The position numbers and the translations under genes were made by a program. The notes under the pieces are model-generated. The model saw nothing but the letters and a program-made list of their open reading frames with translations, searched no databases and had not been told where the DNA came from. From positions 8,680,001 to 8,744,000 of the forward strand of contig NZ_CP016793.1 in NCBI RefSeq assembly GCF_001701025.1: DNA of 64,000 bases, written 5' to 3'. Of this stretch, positions 15,803 to 24,462 are shown in pieces; position 1 is the first letter of the stretch, and every line of letters begins with the position of its first letter. The DNA comes from Lentzea guizhouensis. GTDB taxonomy: Bacteria; Actinomycetota; Actinomycetes; Mycobacteriales; Pseudonocardiaceae.

Positions 15803-16222
15803 CTACCAGGCGTCCTCTGACAGCCTCGGTTCGGGCGGTTCTTCTTCCTGGGCGGGTGGCGCGACCGGTGGAGGTGTCACGTGCGGCGGTTCCGGCAGCC
15901 AGTCCGGCAGTTCGTCGATCACGCCGCCGTCGACCAGCGTCGCGTAGAGGTTGCGCACCTCGGCACGTGCTCGCGCCGCCGCCTTCTGGATCGCGGCGGT
16001 GACCTGTGTGGTGAGCGTGGCGTTGGCGTGCCGCGACGTGCCGAGGTCGAGCGAGGTGAGCATGCCGGTCGAGTCGACCACCACGGTGATCGACCCGTCC
16101 GGCGAGCTCGCCGTGCCGGTGATCTCCCGTGCTCTGGCCAAGGTGTCCGCCATGACCTTCGCCGAGTTGCGCCGCAACGCGCGCACGTGCATCTCGCGGA
16201 ACTCGTCCTCGAAGGCGGCCAT
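15803..16222 (-). CDS. YbaB/EbfC-family protein (type VII secretion accessory type)
   Basis: A 139-residue protein. The core has the YbaB/EbfC pattern: long N-terminal helix (FREMHVRALRRNSAKVMADTLARAREI), strand pair (GSITVVVDSTGMLTSLDL) and a closing helix (LTTQVTAAIQKAAARARAEVRNLY). A Pro/Glu-rich tail follows. In actinomycetes such proteins are nearly always encoded beside WXG100-like and other ESX/type VII accessory genes, where they are thought to act as small dimeric nucleoid- or partner-binding proteins. That fits the two genes directly upstream. It starts 16 bases after the end of the WXG-like gene, so the three form an operon. Confidence 0.8.
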   Translation of the reverse strand: MAAFEDEFREMHVRALRRNSAKVMADTLARAREITGTASSPDGSITVVVDSTGMLTSLDLGTSRHANATLTTQVTAAIQKAAARARAEVRNLYATLVDGGVIDELPDWLPEPPHVTPPPVAPPAQEEEPPEPRLSEDAW

Positions 16223-16238
16223 CGCGAGCTGCCCCCCG

Positions 16239-17216
16239 TCAGCCCAGTCGGGCGGAGATGTTCGACGGCTCGGCCTGCTGAGCCTGCTTCTCCTTCTTGT
16301 CCAACCACTGTTCGACGCCGGGCGTCGGGTGCTCGGGCGCGAGCTGGCCCTTGGGGTTCCGGTCGAACTCGTCCATGTCCAACGGTGCCGGCGGCGGTGC
16401 CGGTCGCACCTCGTTCAACTGGGCCAGTTTGTCCGCGACCTCGGTGGTGATCGCGCCCGTCAGGCGTTCCTCCAGCTCACGGCACACCGCGAGGTAGTTG
16501 TGGGCGATGTCGGCGAACGACTCGCCGCCGAGCGACTCCTTCGCCGCCTCGGCGCCCACGTCTGCGATCGCGGAGCCGGCGGCCGCCACGAAGGTCCCCG
16601 CCACCATGGAGGCCGGAGCGGTGACCACAGCCAACGCGACGCCCGCGAGCGCGCCCAGCGCGGTGATCAGGACCTTCTGATCGGACGCCCGGTCCTCCTC
16701 GACCTTCTGCCCGAGCGCATCGATGAACTGGTTGGCGATCTTCAGCCAGTCTTCGCGGGCCGCCTTGATGATGCTGCCGTACGCGAGCACCGTGGCGGCC
16801 AGCCTGGTGCCCCGGTCGCGCTCGTCGTTGACGTAGTCCATCAGGGCGCCGCCGTAGTCGGCACACGCCTTCTGCGCCGCACCGGTCCAGTTGCGGAAGG
16901 TGTTGGTGCAGCCGCTCTGGAAGTTCTCCATGCCGTCGTCGATCTCACGGCTGTTGCGCACGAGCGCCTCGTACACCGCACCGACCTCGTCCAGGGGCTG
17001 ACCGCTGAGCAGCATCGGCACGCGGAAGAAGTCCTCGTGGGCAACGCCTTGGACCGGAAGCCCCTGCAAGGCCTGCCTGTTCCGCTCGAACGGGTCGCTG
17101 GACTCGACGGCCAGGAAGTGCACCCAGGTGGCCATCACCGCCAGCAGTGGGAAGGCTCCTCGCAGTGCCTCGGTGAACGTCGGGTCCAGGTTGTAGTCGG
17201 AGACGCTGTTGGTCAC
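16239..17216 (-). CDS. WXG-motif protein, putative type VII secretion substrate
   Basis: A 325-residue protein starting at GTG 17216, overlapping the upstream gene by four bases (GTGA). The centre reads EIDDGMENFQSGCTN then FRNWTGAAQKACADYGGALMDYV, a long helical hairpin with a W-T-G turn typical of WXG100/LXG-like proteins. A hydrophobic glycine/alanine stretch follows (ALGALAGVALAVVTAPASMVAGTFVAAAGSA), then a helix and a Pro/Asp-rich tail. No signal peptide. The layout matches large ESX-associated proteins of Pseudonocardiales. No ESX core component (EccC, EccD, mycosin) is in the window, so this is an orphan accessory locus. Function is inferred from context only. Confidence 0.65.
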   Translation of the reverse strand: MTNSVSDYNLDPTFTEALRGAFPLLAVMATWVHFLAVESSDPFERNRQALQGLPVQGVAHEDFFRVPMLLSGQPLDEVGAVYEALVRNSREIDDGMENFQSGCTNTFRNWTGAAQKACADYGGALMDYVNDERDRGTRLAATVLAYGSIIKAAREDWLKIANQFIDALGQKVEEDRASDQKVLITALGALAGVALAVVTAPASMVAGTFVAAAGSAIADVGAEAAKESLGGESFADIAHNYLAVCRELEERLTGAITTEVADKLAQLNEVRPAPPPAPLDMDEFDRNPKGQLAPEHPTPGVEQWLDKKEKQAQQAEPSNISARLG

Positions 17217-17542
17217 GGCTGCCCCCGGAAGCTCTCCGCGTTGGCCTCCTCGACCGTGCGGTAGGTCCGCACCACGTCCTCCAACGCCTCGTGAAACTCC
17301 TCCAACGACCGCACGGCCGCGCGCTGGCCCTCGACCAGCGCCGCGCTCACCACCCCGTACAACGGGATGATCACGAGACTGGCGGGCATGACGGTGAGAC
17401 CGCCTCCCATCACCGTGGTGGCCGGGTGGTCCTCGATCTTCTCCACGTCCTTCACCAGCTGGGTGAAGTGCTCCACCGCCGGCCGGATGTCCTTGCGGAT
17501 CCCGTTCTCGATGTCCGCGAGATCCGCCTGGAAAGTGCCCAT
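17213..17542 (-). CDS. Small helical type VII-associated protein
   Basis: A 109-residue protein with an N-terminal helix (FQADLADIENGIRKDIRPAVEHFTQLVKDV), a hydrophobic middle (GGLTVMPASLVIIPLYGVVSAALV) and a C-terminal helix (FHEALEDVVRTYRTVEEANAESFRG). Size and helix-hydrophobic-helix layout resemble small partner proteins of WXG-type substrates. No named family recognised. It overlaps the 325-residue gene by four bases and starts the three-gene leftward operon with the YbaB-like gene. Confidence 0.65.
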   Translation of the reverse strand: MGTFQADLADIENGIRKDIRPAVEHFTQLVKDVEKIEDHPATTVMGGGLTVMPASLVIIPLYGVVSAALVEGQRAAVRSLEEFHEALEDVVRTYRTVEEANAESFRGQP

Positions 17543-17620
17543 CGAGTCCCCCTCTCGATCACTCCCGACAGCCTAGCGACGGCGACCGAGATCACTCCGG
17601 GTTTCCGGAAAAGCCGGCGG

Positions 17621-17782
17621 TCAGCCCGCGGTCCCGGTCAGCAGGCCGGTGATCTGCCGGGTCAGCGCCCACGTCACGCCGAACGCCGCGTACGCGCCGC
17701 ACGCGCTCTGCAGCAAGAGCGTCGGGTCGAGGCTGACCTTGGAGCGGGCAATGCCGTTCGCGTTGCCTGGGCTGGCAGCTGC
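17621..17782 (-). pseudogene. C-terminal fragment of a small unknown protein
   Basis: After an in-frame stop at 17783, this minus-strand frame reads ASPGNANGIARSKVSLDPT, LLLQSACGAYAAFGV and TWALTRQITGLLTG to a TGA at 17621. It is protein-like (hydrophobic helix with small residues) but has no start codon, so it looks like the tail of a deleted gene. It may have belonged with the adjacent type VII-like genes; this is not provable here. Confidence 0.35.
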
Positions 17783-18192
17783 TCAGCGACGACGTCGACG
17801 ACCTGAACAACGTCGCGTTACCAGGCGAGGCGCTGCTCGACCCGAGCCGGTGTCCGGTCGACGTGCGTGTGCGGGCTGCGAAGGCAGCGACGGTCTTGGC
17901 CGCGAACACTGCAGCGACGTCGAGCGACTCGACCCGCCAGGGCCGGGCGCACACATCGGCCAAAGCGTGGCCGATCGGATTGCGGATCCGTTCTCGCGGC
18001 CGCGCACCGGCGTCACGTGCTGGACGAACCGACCCTCGAGGCGAAATTGAACGGCTCACCCAGCAGCGTCAACGCCGCCGCGTCCGCGGCGGGACCGAGT
18101 TCCGCCGGCGTAGTCGGATGATCTTGGAATGAGGGAGGGCCTCCGGGTTCGGTGGGGATTGCGACATCCGCACGGCTAGCAGGAGGCCCTCG
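17783..18192. other. Unassigned stretch
   Basis: No gene recognised. Several overlapping frames on both strands are Arg/Ala-rich and motif-free. The stretch joins the type VII-like locus to an insertion-sequence relic and probably consists of rearranged remnants. Confidence 0.4.
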
Positions 18193-18694
18193 ATCACTCA
18201 CGCTGACGCACCGCTGACCGGCCCGGCTCTGCCATGTGGACCGCGCGACCGGGTAGCCGATTCGCCGTTATGAACGCGCCAAGCCCGGCGAGCTCGTGCA
18301 CGTCGACATCAAGGCATACAGCGAAGTCCTGTCCGACGAGAAGAAGGAAACGGCCACCGCGTTCTGGTGGCGAGCGCAGATCTTCTTCCGCACCAAAGGA
18401 ATCACCGTCGAGCGGATGCTCACCGACAACGGCTCGTGCTACCGCTCACCACTTTGGTGCGACACCCTCGCCGACGCGGGCATCACGCACAAACGTACCC
18501 GCCCCTACCGGCCCCAGACCAACGGCAAAGGCGAAAACTTCAACCGCACCCTGCTCGACGAATGGGCCTACGCCCGCCCTTACCGCACCGAAACCGAACG
18601 CTGGCAAGCCGGCCGCCAGTCCGTCAAAGCCAAGACGGCAGGCGACACCGACGGCGGAGCCCAGAGGCTGCTGTCGTGGGGCCAGTCCAAGTAG
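18193..18694 (+). mobile_element. Degraded IS481-family transposase
   Basis: One plus frame gives a shortened IS481 transposase: an N-terminal scrap (ITHADAPLT), then RLCHVDRATG, a TAG at 18254 where the family has Glu, IRRYERAKPGELVHVDIK, then AYSEVLSDEKKETATAFWW, ITVERMLTDNGSCYRS and KRTRPYRPQTNGKGENFNR. The helix-turn-helix region is almost entirely missing, and about 40-45 residues between HVDIK and AYSEVL are deleted in frame, removing part of the catalytic core. After ARPYRTETER the sequence leaves the family. Inverted repeats were not found. An inactive relic, twice deleted and stop-containing. Confidence 0.75.
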
Positions 18695-18937
18695 TGCTTG
18701 CTGAGCGGGAACAGCGACCAGATCGGAGCTCGGGAACGATGTCTGACCGGGCCCGTCGAGGCGTTCTGGGTTAGGACTGGCCGGGCGGTTGCCGGCCGCG
18801 TCGCACGACGGGAAAGCGGCACCGCGAACCACTCCATCGTGTCGTAGTCCGGCGTTTGATCCGGCAGTACGGTCGAATCGAGGACGGCCGCCTCTCCTAC
18901 CAGCTCAGGATGACGACGGTGTGTGAGGGGTTCGGTC

Positions 18938-20380
18938 ATGGCTGTAGACGTGCTCGATCTGTTGAAGGACGGGTTGCCGGAGAGTTCGGCGCCCAAGCGC
19001 CGGGTCGCGGTGGTCGGTGCCGGGATGGCGGGCTTGACGGCGGCCTTGCTGCTCAAGGAAGCCGGGCACGAGGTCACCGTCCTGGAGGGGCAGAACCGGT
19101 TGGGTGGGCGCGTCCTCACCCACCGGGGGTTCGCGGGTGACATGTACGGCGAGTTCGGCGCGATGCGCTTCCCGGAGCAGCACCCGTTGGTGCAGTGGCT
19201 CATCAGGGACAAGTTCGGCCTGGCGACCAAGCCTTTTCCGATGTACGACGAGGACACGTTCATCTACCTGCAGGGCAAAGGCGTGCGGCGGCGCGACTTC
19301 GACGCGGCCTCGTTCAGCTTCGACCTGTCGACGGCAGAGGCCGACAAGGCGCCGCACGAGCTGCTCCGGCACACCGTGCAGCCGCTGATCGACGTGATGG
19401 AGAGCGAGGGCCCGGACAAGGCCTGGCAGAAAATCCTCGTCGACTACGACAAGTACACGTTGTTGGGCTACCTCAAGGAGCGCGGGCTCGGTGACGGCGC
19501 GCTGTCCATGCTCGGCCCGCTGTTCAACCTCGAGGGCCGCTACCACTTCTCGCTCGTCGAGTGGTTCTCCCACTACTACGAGGACGTCTTCGGCGACCTC
19601 GTCTACATCGTGGACGGAGCCGACTCACTGCCTCGCGCGTTCGAGCCGTACCTGATGGACGACATCCGGCTCGGCGCGCAGGTGCACGGCATCGACCAGG
19701 ACGAGAACGGGGTGCGCGTGCACGACCGCTCGGGCCGCCGATCGCACACCGTCACCGCGGACGAGGTGGTGGTGACCGTGCCGTTCGCGGCCTTGCGGCA
19801 CATGGAGATCCAGGGCCTCGACCCGGACAAGTGGTACGCGATCCGCAACACTTACTACGGCCGCGCGCACAAGCTGTTCATGCAGTTCAGCGAACGGTGG
19901 TGGGAGAGCGCGTACGGCATCACACACGGGCTCACGGTGACCGACCTGGCCATCCGCAACATCGTCTACCCGCCGGCCGGCCAGGACACCCGCTACCGCA
20001 AGGGCGTGATGATCGCGTCCTACTGCTGGGAGCAGGACAGCATGCCCTACACGCCGCTGGCCGGCGAGGAGAGCGTGCAGCAGGCGCTGGAGGACCTGGT
20101 CAAGATCCACCCGGAGGCGCGGGACACCTTCGAGTTCGGCGTCTACAAGGACTGGGCGCTGGACTGGTACGCGTGCGGCATCGGCCCGTTGTTCCGCGCG
20201 TTCGAGATGAGCGAGGGCTTCTACGAGGACGTGATCCGGCCGGTGGGCCGGGTGTGGTTCGCCAACGATGCGTGCGACCGCCGCCACCGCCGCTGGGTGG
20301 AGGGCGCGCTCAAGGCCGCAGTGAAGAACGCCTTCGCCATCAACGAAGGCCTGCGCGACGAGATGCCCTGGAAGGACTAG
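18938..20380 (+). CDS. Flavin monoamine oxidase / L-amino-acid-oxidase family protein
   Basis: GAGGGG lies 8 bases before ATG 18938; 480 residues. The N-terminal dinucleotide-binding motif (VAVVGAGMAGLTAALLLKEA) and the GG motif (LGGRVLTHR) bind FAD. The middle holds the substrate domain, and the C-terminal segment RVWFANDACDRRHRRWVEGAL corresponds to the second FAD contact. The family oxidises L-amino acids or amines to imines, giving ammonia and peroxide. No signal peptide. Close relatives include secreted L-amino-acid oxidases and pathway enzymes for tryptophan-derived metabolites; substrate cannot be fixed. It stands alone between an IS relic and an HTH-gene relic. Confidence 0.85.
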   Translation: MAVDVLDLLKDGLPESSAPKRRVAVVGAGMAGLTAALLLKEAGHEVTVLEGQNRLGGRVLTHRGFAGDMYGEFGAMRFPEQHPLVQWLIRDKFGLATKPFPMYDEDTFIYLQGKGVRRRDFDAASFSFDLSTAEADKAPHELLRHTVQPLIDVMESEGPDKAWQKILVDYDKYTLLGYLKERGLGDGALSMLGPLFNLEGRYHFSLVEWFSHYYEDVFGDLVYIVDGADSLPRAFEPYLMDDIRLGAQVHGIDQDENGVRVHDRSGRRSHTVTADEVVVTVPFAALRHMEIQGLDPDKWYAIRNTYYGRAHKLFMQFSERWWESAYGITHGLTVTDLAIRNIVYPPAGQDTRYRKGVMIASYCWEQDSMPYTPLAGEESVQQALEDLVKIHPEARDTFEFGVYKDWALDWYACGIGPLFRAFEMSEGFYEDVIRPVGRVWFANDACDRRHRRWVEGALKAAVKNAFAINEGLRDEMPWKD

Positions 20381-20690
20381 CGCAGCAGGTGTCGGGCGTC
20401 GGGGGGGACATCGGCGCGGTCCTCCGGCCAGGGCAGAGGCGCCGAGAAGGTCGGCGCCCCGCCCGGCCACCTCGGCGAAGGCTGTGTTGAGGCGGGCTTT
20501 GGTCAGCCACGTCCGCAGCCGCCCGTCGTCGTCCGCGAGGTAGCGCTCGCGTCGCCTGCCCAGGTGGCGCTCGCGGCGCGGCACGCCCCAGGTCTTCCAG
20601 GTGGCCGACGACCTCGGACACCGATGTCGGGCCCGCGCCACCAGCGCGGCCGCAGCGAGCAGGCGTCGTCGAGGTACTACTTGATCTCCA
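20377..20690 (-). pseudogene. Remnant of an HTH regulator (GbsR/MarR-like)
   Basis: Three minus-strand frames in succession give one plausible winged helix: LLAAAALVAR, then GPTSVSEVVGHLEDLG (recognition-helix region), then RRERYLADDDGRLRTWLTKARLNTAFAEVAGRGADLL, ending APLPWPEDRADVPPDARHLLR at a stop that overlaps the end of the flavoenzyme gene. At least two frameshifts and no start codon. It probably was a small MarR/GbsR-type repressor facing the oxidase gene tail-to-tail. Confidence 0.45.
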
Positions 20691-20947
20691 GTCTTTGACC
20701 AGATCGGCAGGTCGATCACCGAGTCGAAGCCTGTTGAGTGATCCGCACGGGTCAGTGTTCGCCGTGAACGGCGTGGCGGCGTCCATCGTCCACGCGGTTT
20801 CCATGCGACTCGGATCGCGCGGCAGCGAAATGGACGGATTCGCCGGGTGAACACATACGGAAAGTGTCATCGCTTTTCCCCCATTTGGCGCGCCATTGCG
20901 GGTTTACAGTGTGATCCGGTCATGTCCCGGATGTGGGGAGTGCTTTG

Positions 20948-21511
20948 ATGAGGGCGATGAGAACGGCAGGGTTGTTGTCAATGGTGCGACGGTCCTTGAC
21001 GGGCGCCGTGGTCGCGTTGATGGTGGCAGCCGGAGTTGCGGTCAGCGCGCCCGCGGCTCAGGCGGCGACCGAGCTGCTGTCCTGTGTGGGCAGCGGCGCC
21101 AACACGTACCAACCAGGGGTGACCGCGCAACCCAAGGTCGTCTCCATCACCTCCAGCGCCGAGTACGACTCCTGCGTTTCCACCGGATCCCCCACCGTCA
21201 CCTCCGGCGGGTACGCGAGCGCGGCCAACGGCCTGGTGTCCTGCCTCGGCGGCGGCGTCTCCATCACCGTGACCATCACATGGAACACCGGCGAGACCAC
21301 CACCGTGGCCGCAGTCGGGCTCGTGGTGCTGCGGCCCGCGAACGAGGTTGTCGTGGTCTACCAGGGCACGGTGACCGCGGGCAGGTTCACCGGAGCCACC
21401 GTCGTGATGACCGCGGCGCTGCTCAACACCACACCGGCTCAGTGCTTCACCGCTGAAGGCGTCACCGGCACCAGCGGCCCCGCCAACATCACCATCACCC
21501 AGCTCGCCTGA
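20948..21511 (+). CDS. Secreted hypothetical protein, paralogue of the gene at 21807
   Basis: GTGGGGAG lies 7 bases before ATG 20948; 187 residues. Signal peptide VVALMVAAGVAVSAPAAQAA. The mature domain has four cysteines (LLSCVGSG, YDSCVS, LVSCLGGG, AQCFTAEG) spaced as in the neighbouring paralogue, a Y-x-PGVT motif near the start, a WNTGETTTV segment and FTGATVVMTAALL near the end. It is Thr/Ser/Val-rich, suggesting a beta-sandwich with two disulfides. No named family recognised. The two copies are 295 bases apart, same orientation, and arose by duplication. Confidence 0.75.
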   Translation: MRAMRTAGLLSMVRRSLTGAVVALMVAAGVAVSAPAAQAATELLSCVGSGANTYQPGVTAQPKVVSITSSAEYDSCVSTGSPTVTSGGYASAANGLVSCLGGGVSITVTITWNTGETTTVAAVGLVVLRPANEVVVVYQGTVTAGRFTGATVVMTAALLNTTPAQCFTAEGVTGTSGPANITITQLA

Positions 21512-21806
21512 CCCGACCGCCTCTCGGATTCACCGGTACTCGGACTCGCCAGGGATTCCGATCCGCCAGCTCAAGGCTGCCCTGATGACCACATCAAGTG
21601 ACAGAACCTTCGTCGATGACAACGACCAGCTCCATCTTTCACCACCGAGATCGATGTCACTTCACAAAGAATAATCCCGCCCACGTGCGACTCCTTGCAG
21701 ACACCCACGGACAGTGTTCCACCACAAGCCGTTCAGCCGATTGAGAGCGAATGAACGGATCGCAAGACTGGATTCGTTCATCACCTTCTGGAGAACAGGA
21801 ATCCTC

Positions 21807-22331
21807 ATGCGTCTGCGTTCCTTGTCCGTCGCCGTGGTCGGCGGGCTCCTCGGCGCCGCAGGACTGTTTCACGTGCCCGCTTCGGCTTCCGCGGTGGACG
21901 TCAACTGTGCCCTGGGCACCCAGGTCGGCACCTACTCCCCCGGCATGACGCTGCTGCCCAGACACATCGATTTTCACGCCACCGGCACGCTGGGCGGCTG
22001 CGTGTCCCCCAGCCATCCCGAGATCACCGGCGCGACCTTCACCTCACTGGTCAGCGGTACGTTCAGCTGCCTGGCCGGCTCCACCACCAACACCTCGACC
22101 TACCACTGGAACACCGGGCACAGCAGCACTGTCCGAGGTGGCTTCGAGGTCAACCTCAAACCCGGCGGCACCACCGTGCTCGTCCTGACCGGCACCGTGG
22201 TGGACGGGCTGTTCCAAGGCGCAACCGTTGTGCAGACCAAAGTCCTGCCCGCCACCGATCTCACCGCCTGCCTCACCCCCCAGGGCTTGACCAGCGTCAG
22301 CGGCACTGTCACCTTCACCGCCGTCCTCTGA
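21807..22331 (+). CDS. Secreted hypothetical protein, paralogue of the gene at 20948
   Basis: AGGAATCCTC leads into ATG 21807; 174 residues. Signal peptide SVAVVGGLLGAAGLFHVPASASA. The mature part aligns with the upstream paralogue over its length: NCALG, YSPGMTLLP, LGGCVSPSHPEIT, FSCLAG, WNTGHSSTV, FQGATVVQTKVL and TACLTPQGLT. The four cysteines and the WNTG and GATVV motifs are shared, while the surface has diverged strongly, so the duplication is old. Role unknown; such small exported beta-proteins in actinomycetes may coat the cell or bind wall polymers. Confidence 0.75.
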   Translation: MRLRSLSVAVVGGLLGAAGLFHVPASASAVDVNCALGTQVGTYSPGMTLLPRHIDFHATGTLGGCVSPSHPEITGATFTSLVSGTFSCLAGSTTNTSTYHWNTGHSSTVRGGFEVNLKPGGTTVLVLTGTVVDGLFQGATVVQTKVLPATDLTACLTPQGLTSVSGTVTFTAVL

Positions 22332-22624
22332 ACCGCCGATTGATGGGAAAGAGAGATCCTCCGGCGGTCTCGCAGAACACCGCATTCAGCCGGTCCGGCG
22401 AGACCGAAAACGCGGTCGCCACTCGAGCCAGGCCGCGTTCCACACTGGTCTGATCGAGCGTCATGGCCTCGCCCACCCGTTCGGGTGCTTACTTCCCGAG
22501 CAAGTCGCAGCAGACGGCTCGCGCTTGACTGGTCATCCAGGACCAGCACCGCGGTTGTCGCTCCGCGCAAAGCCATCGGGGTCGCCGGGTTGGCGGACGG
22601 GGATGAGGGTGGCGGTGCCAGTCA
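22317..22624 (-). pseudogene. Degenerate small gene of unknown type
   Basis: Minus strand, three frame pieces: MTGTATLIPVRQPGDPDGFA (from ATG 22624), then LRGATTAVLVLDDQSSASRLLRL, then from ATG 22463 VERGLARVATAFSVSPDRL and NAVFCETAGGSLFPINRR. Together they look like one protein of about 100 residues broken by two shifts. The last piece could still be expressed as a 48-residue peptide. No family recognised. Confidence 0.35.
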
Positions 22625-23033
22625 TGCGCAGCAGGCTAGCTGAGCAGCAGCTGCGATTACTGGATACAAGACTCAGTGTCGTGCTCGCGTGCGTTCCGCG
22701 CAGCAGGCCAACTCGCAGGCGTCTCCGAGTATCTCGCCGCCGCCGTCGCGCGGTGGTGCCTGCTTCAGGCAGGCACCACCGTTCCAACATCACGACAACA
22801 ACTTGACGACCTCGCCAGCTAAGGCCGCGAGCTGGACCAATGCTCCAAGCTGCAGCACCAAGCGCTCGGATTCTTGGACGCCTGCCGATGGTGGTCTGGA
22901 GGCTCGTTCTGAGGCTTCTCACCGTCCACACGGCACACTCTGGTCTCCGTCCGGCCGTCCGCTGCGGGTGGGCGCCGGTTCCCAACCCGATCGGAATTGG
23001 GAACCGGTGCCTAACGCATGGGCCGGACGAAGT
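22625..23033. other. Unassigned stretch containing a strong hairpin
   Basis: No gene recognised on either strand. The only clear structure is the 13-bp perfect hairpin at 22751-22781, annotated separately. The right part probably includes the lost 3' end of the regulator gene at 23034. Confidence 0.4.
22751..22781. terminator. Perfect 13-bp hairpin, terminator-like
   Basis: CGGTGGTGCCTGC (22751-22763), loop TTCAG, GCAGGCACCACCG (22769-22781): a perfect stem. No T-run on either side, as is common for actinomycete terminators. It lies downstream of the leftward regulator at 23034 and could end its transcript. Confidence 0.5.
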
Positions 23034-24155
23034 TCAGGAGACCCGCCGCAAGTCGTGTTCATGGTGGTGTGGCCGGCATACGACAGCTATCGGAAGCAGG
23101 AGCCCACTGGCCGACTCGATGGTCGGGTACTGCAGCCAGACCGCCATCTCCTGATCCCGCCCTTGCACCACAAGCCCCACAGAGGAGCCACTCCCTCCGC
23201 CCGTCCGTCTCGCGGCTCGTCGAGCGAGACCGGCGCTTCCGCCGGGCATCTCACGTCCCAACCGATGCTGCTCCACTCCTCCGGCGAGGCTGCGCAGATC
23301 AGCGAGCGCGACACGAAGACGCTTTCGGACCAGTGCGGAAGAGCGCGCCCGAAGCATCTGCTGACCCCACGACAATTGCGCAACCACCGCATCGCGGCAG
23401 GACCGAGGCCCGTACGTGTAGTCAAGCTCGCGCAAAGCGCGAATCGTGGCTTCGAGTTGACGCACATCGGCCATACCGACATGTCCCGGCGCCGGCTGGC
23501 TGATATGACGAGAAGCCCACGACCCGGAGTCGGCGCCGAAGACGGCGGCACCCACGGTCACAGCGGCGGCATGCGCGAGGAACTTCCGACGCTTCGCGGA
23601 CTCCGATTCGTCACGCGCCACTGCGGCCCCCCACGACGTGGTGGTCTCGCCATAGGCAGGGCCCATGAGTCCGCGGGGTGCGCCCAGGCCCACGGCGATC
23701 CTGGTGAGGACGCCGTAATCCACGACCTGGCGTCCCTTGAGAATCTCGGCCACCTCCGAAGGATTCTGCCCAGTGAGCGTCGCAATCTGACGTTTCGAGA
23801 CGCCATGGCGCCGAAGAAGCCGGAATACTGAACCGATCTCGCTGCGGGCGAGCGCGTCTCTCATCGCCTGCTCGTCCCATACGGTGCTGGGCACGGCTGC
23901 TGACCGGAGCGCCGGTTCCACCGGCCCAGCGGCCATTGCGGTGAAGGACATCAGAATCTCGCGAACTCGGTCTGACACCTGCTTTCGCGTGATCGACACT
24001 CCTGGGATGCAACTGGCGGAGCGGGCAAGGATCTCCGCGACAACGGTGTCCGCATGCCCGTCTTCCCAGCGCATCCGTAGCGCGTCGTCCTCGATAGCGC
24101 TGTCCAGCCATGCGCTGTTCAGGATGTGTATCCCAGACTGCCCGTTGTGGCCCAT
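23034..24155 (-). CDS. HTH regulator with damaged C-terminal (TPR) region
   Basis: Starts at ATG 24155; 373 residues as read. Residues about 95-160 are a helix-turn-helix of the type AVPSTVWDEQAMRDALAR, GSVFRLLRRHGVSKRQIA, LTGQNPSEVAEILKGRQV, typical of actinobacterial XRE-like regulators that carry C-terminal TPR repeats. A conserved follow-on (ESESAKRRKFLAHAAAVTVG) and the first TPR helices (RALRELDYTYGPRSCRDAVVAQL) are present. After ALADLRSLAG the family-like sequence (EWSSIGWDV) continues in another frame, so the TPR part is lost by a frameshift near 23270. Activity is doubtful. Relatives usually control a neighbouring operon. Confidence 0.65.
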   Translation of the reverse strand: MGHNGQSGIHILNSAWLDSAIEDDALRMRWEDGHADTVVAEILARSASCIPGVSITRKQVSDRVREILMSFTAMAAGPVEPALRSAAVPSTVWDEQAMRDALARSEIGSVFRLLRRHGVSKRQIATLTGQNPSEVAEILKGRQVVDYGVLTRIAVGLGAPRGLMGPAYGETTTSWGAAVARDESESAKRRKFLAHAAAVTVGAAVFGADSGSWASRHISQPAPGHVGMADVRQLEATIRALRELDYTYGPRSCRDAVVAQLSWGQQMLRARSSALVRKRLRVALADLRSLAGGVEQHRLGREMPGGSAGLARRAARRTGGGSGSSVGLVVQGRDQEMAVWLQYPTIESASGLLLPIAVVCRPHHHEHDLRRVS

Positions 24156-24303
24156 GCTCGGCCTTCATCCGGCGAGCGGCTGACGACCACCGCCTCTGAT
24201 CTACTCCCTGCAGCCGCACAGTTCCTGCGTGGTCAGCCGACCCGGCGATGATGACCAGGTCCAGGTGGCCCTCGCTGGCCTCGACGCAGGCCCGGGATTC
24301 CCG

Positions 24304-24462
24304 TCAGCCCAGAACCGGTATCAAATGGCAGAGCTGCCTCAAGGAGCTGCTCGACGGCGTCGTCACCTCATAGTTGACGGTCGCGACGATCGCCAACGCC
24401 GTGATCGCGCTTGCGATCGCAGCGGCGTGGAATCGGCGTGGCCTGGAACGACTTTTGGTCAT
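24304..24462 (-). CDS. Small membrane peptide
   Basis: AGGGG about 8 bases before ATG 24462; 52 residues. A basic start (TKSRSRPRRFH) is followed by one hydrophobic helix (AAAIASAITALAIVATV) and a short polar tail. Start signal and topology are convincing for a single-pass small protein, but no homologue comes to mind and the gene stands alone. Confidence 0.45.
   Translation of the reverse strand: MTKSRSRPRRFHAAAIASAITALAIVATVNYEVTTPSSSSLRQLCHLIPVLG

Noticed and set aside
15803..17542. Complete type VII secretion system
   Set aside because: No EccB, EccC, EccD, EccE or mycosin gene in the window; only accessory-type genes.
18193..18694. Active insertion sequence
   Set aside because: In-frame stop, two deletions, no terminal inverted repeats.
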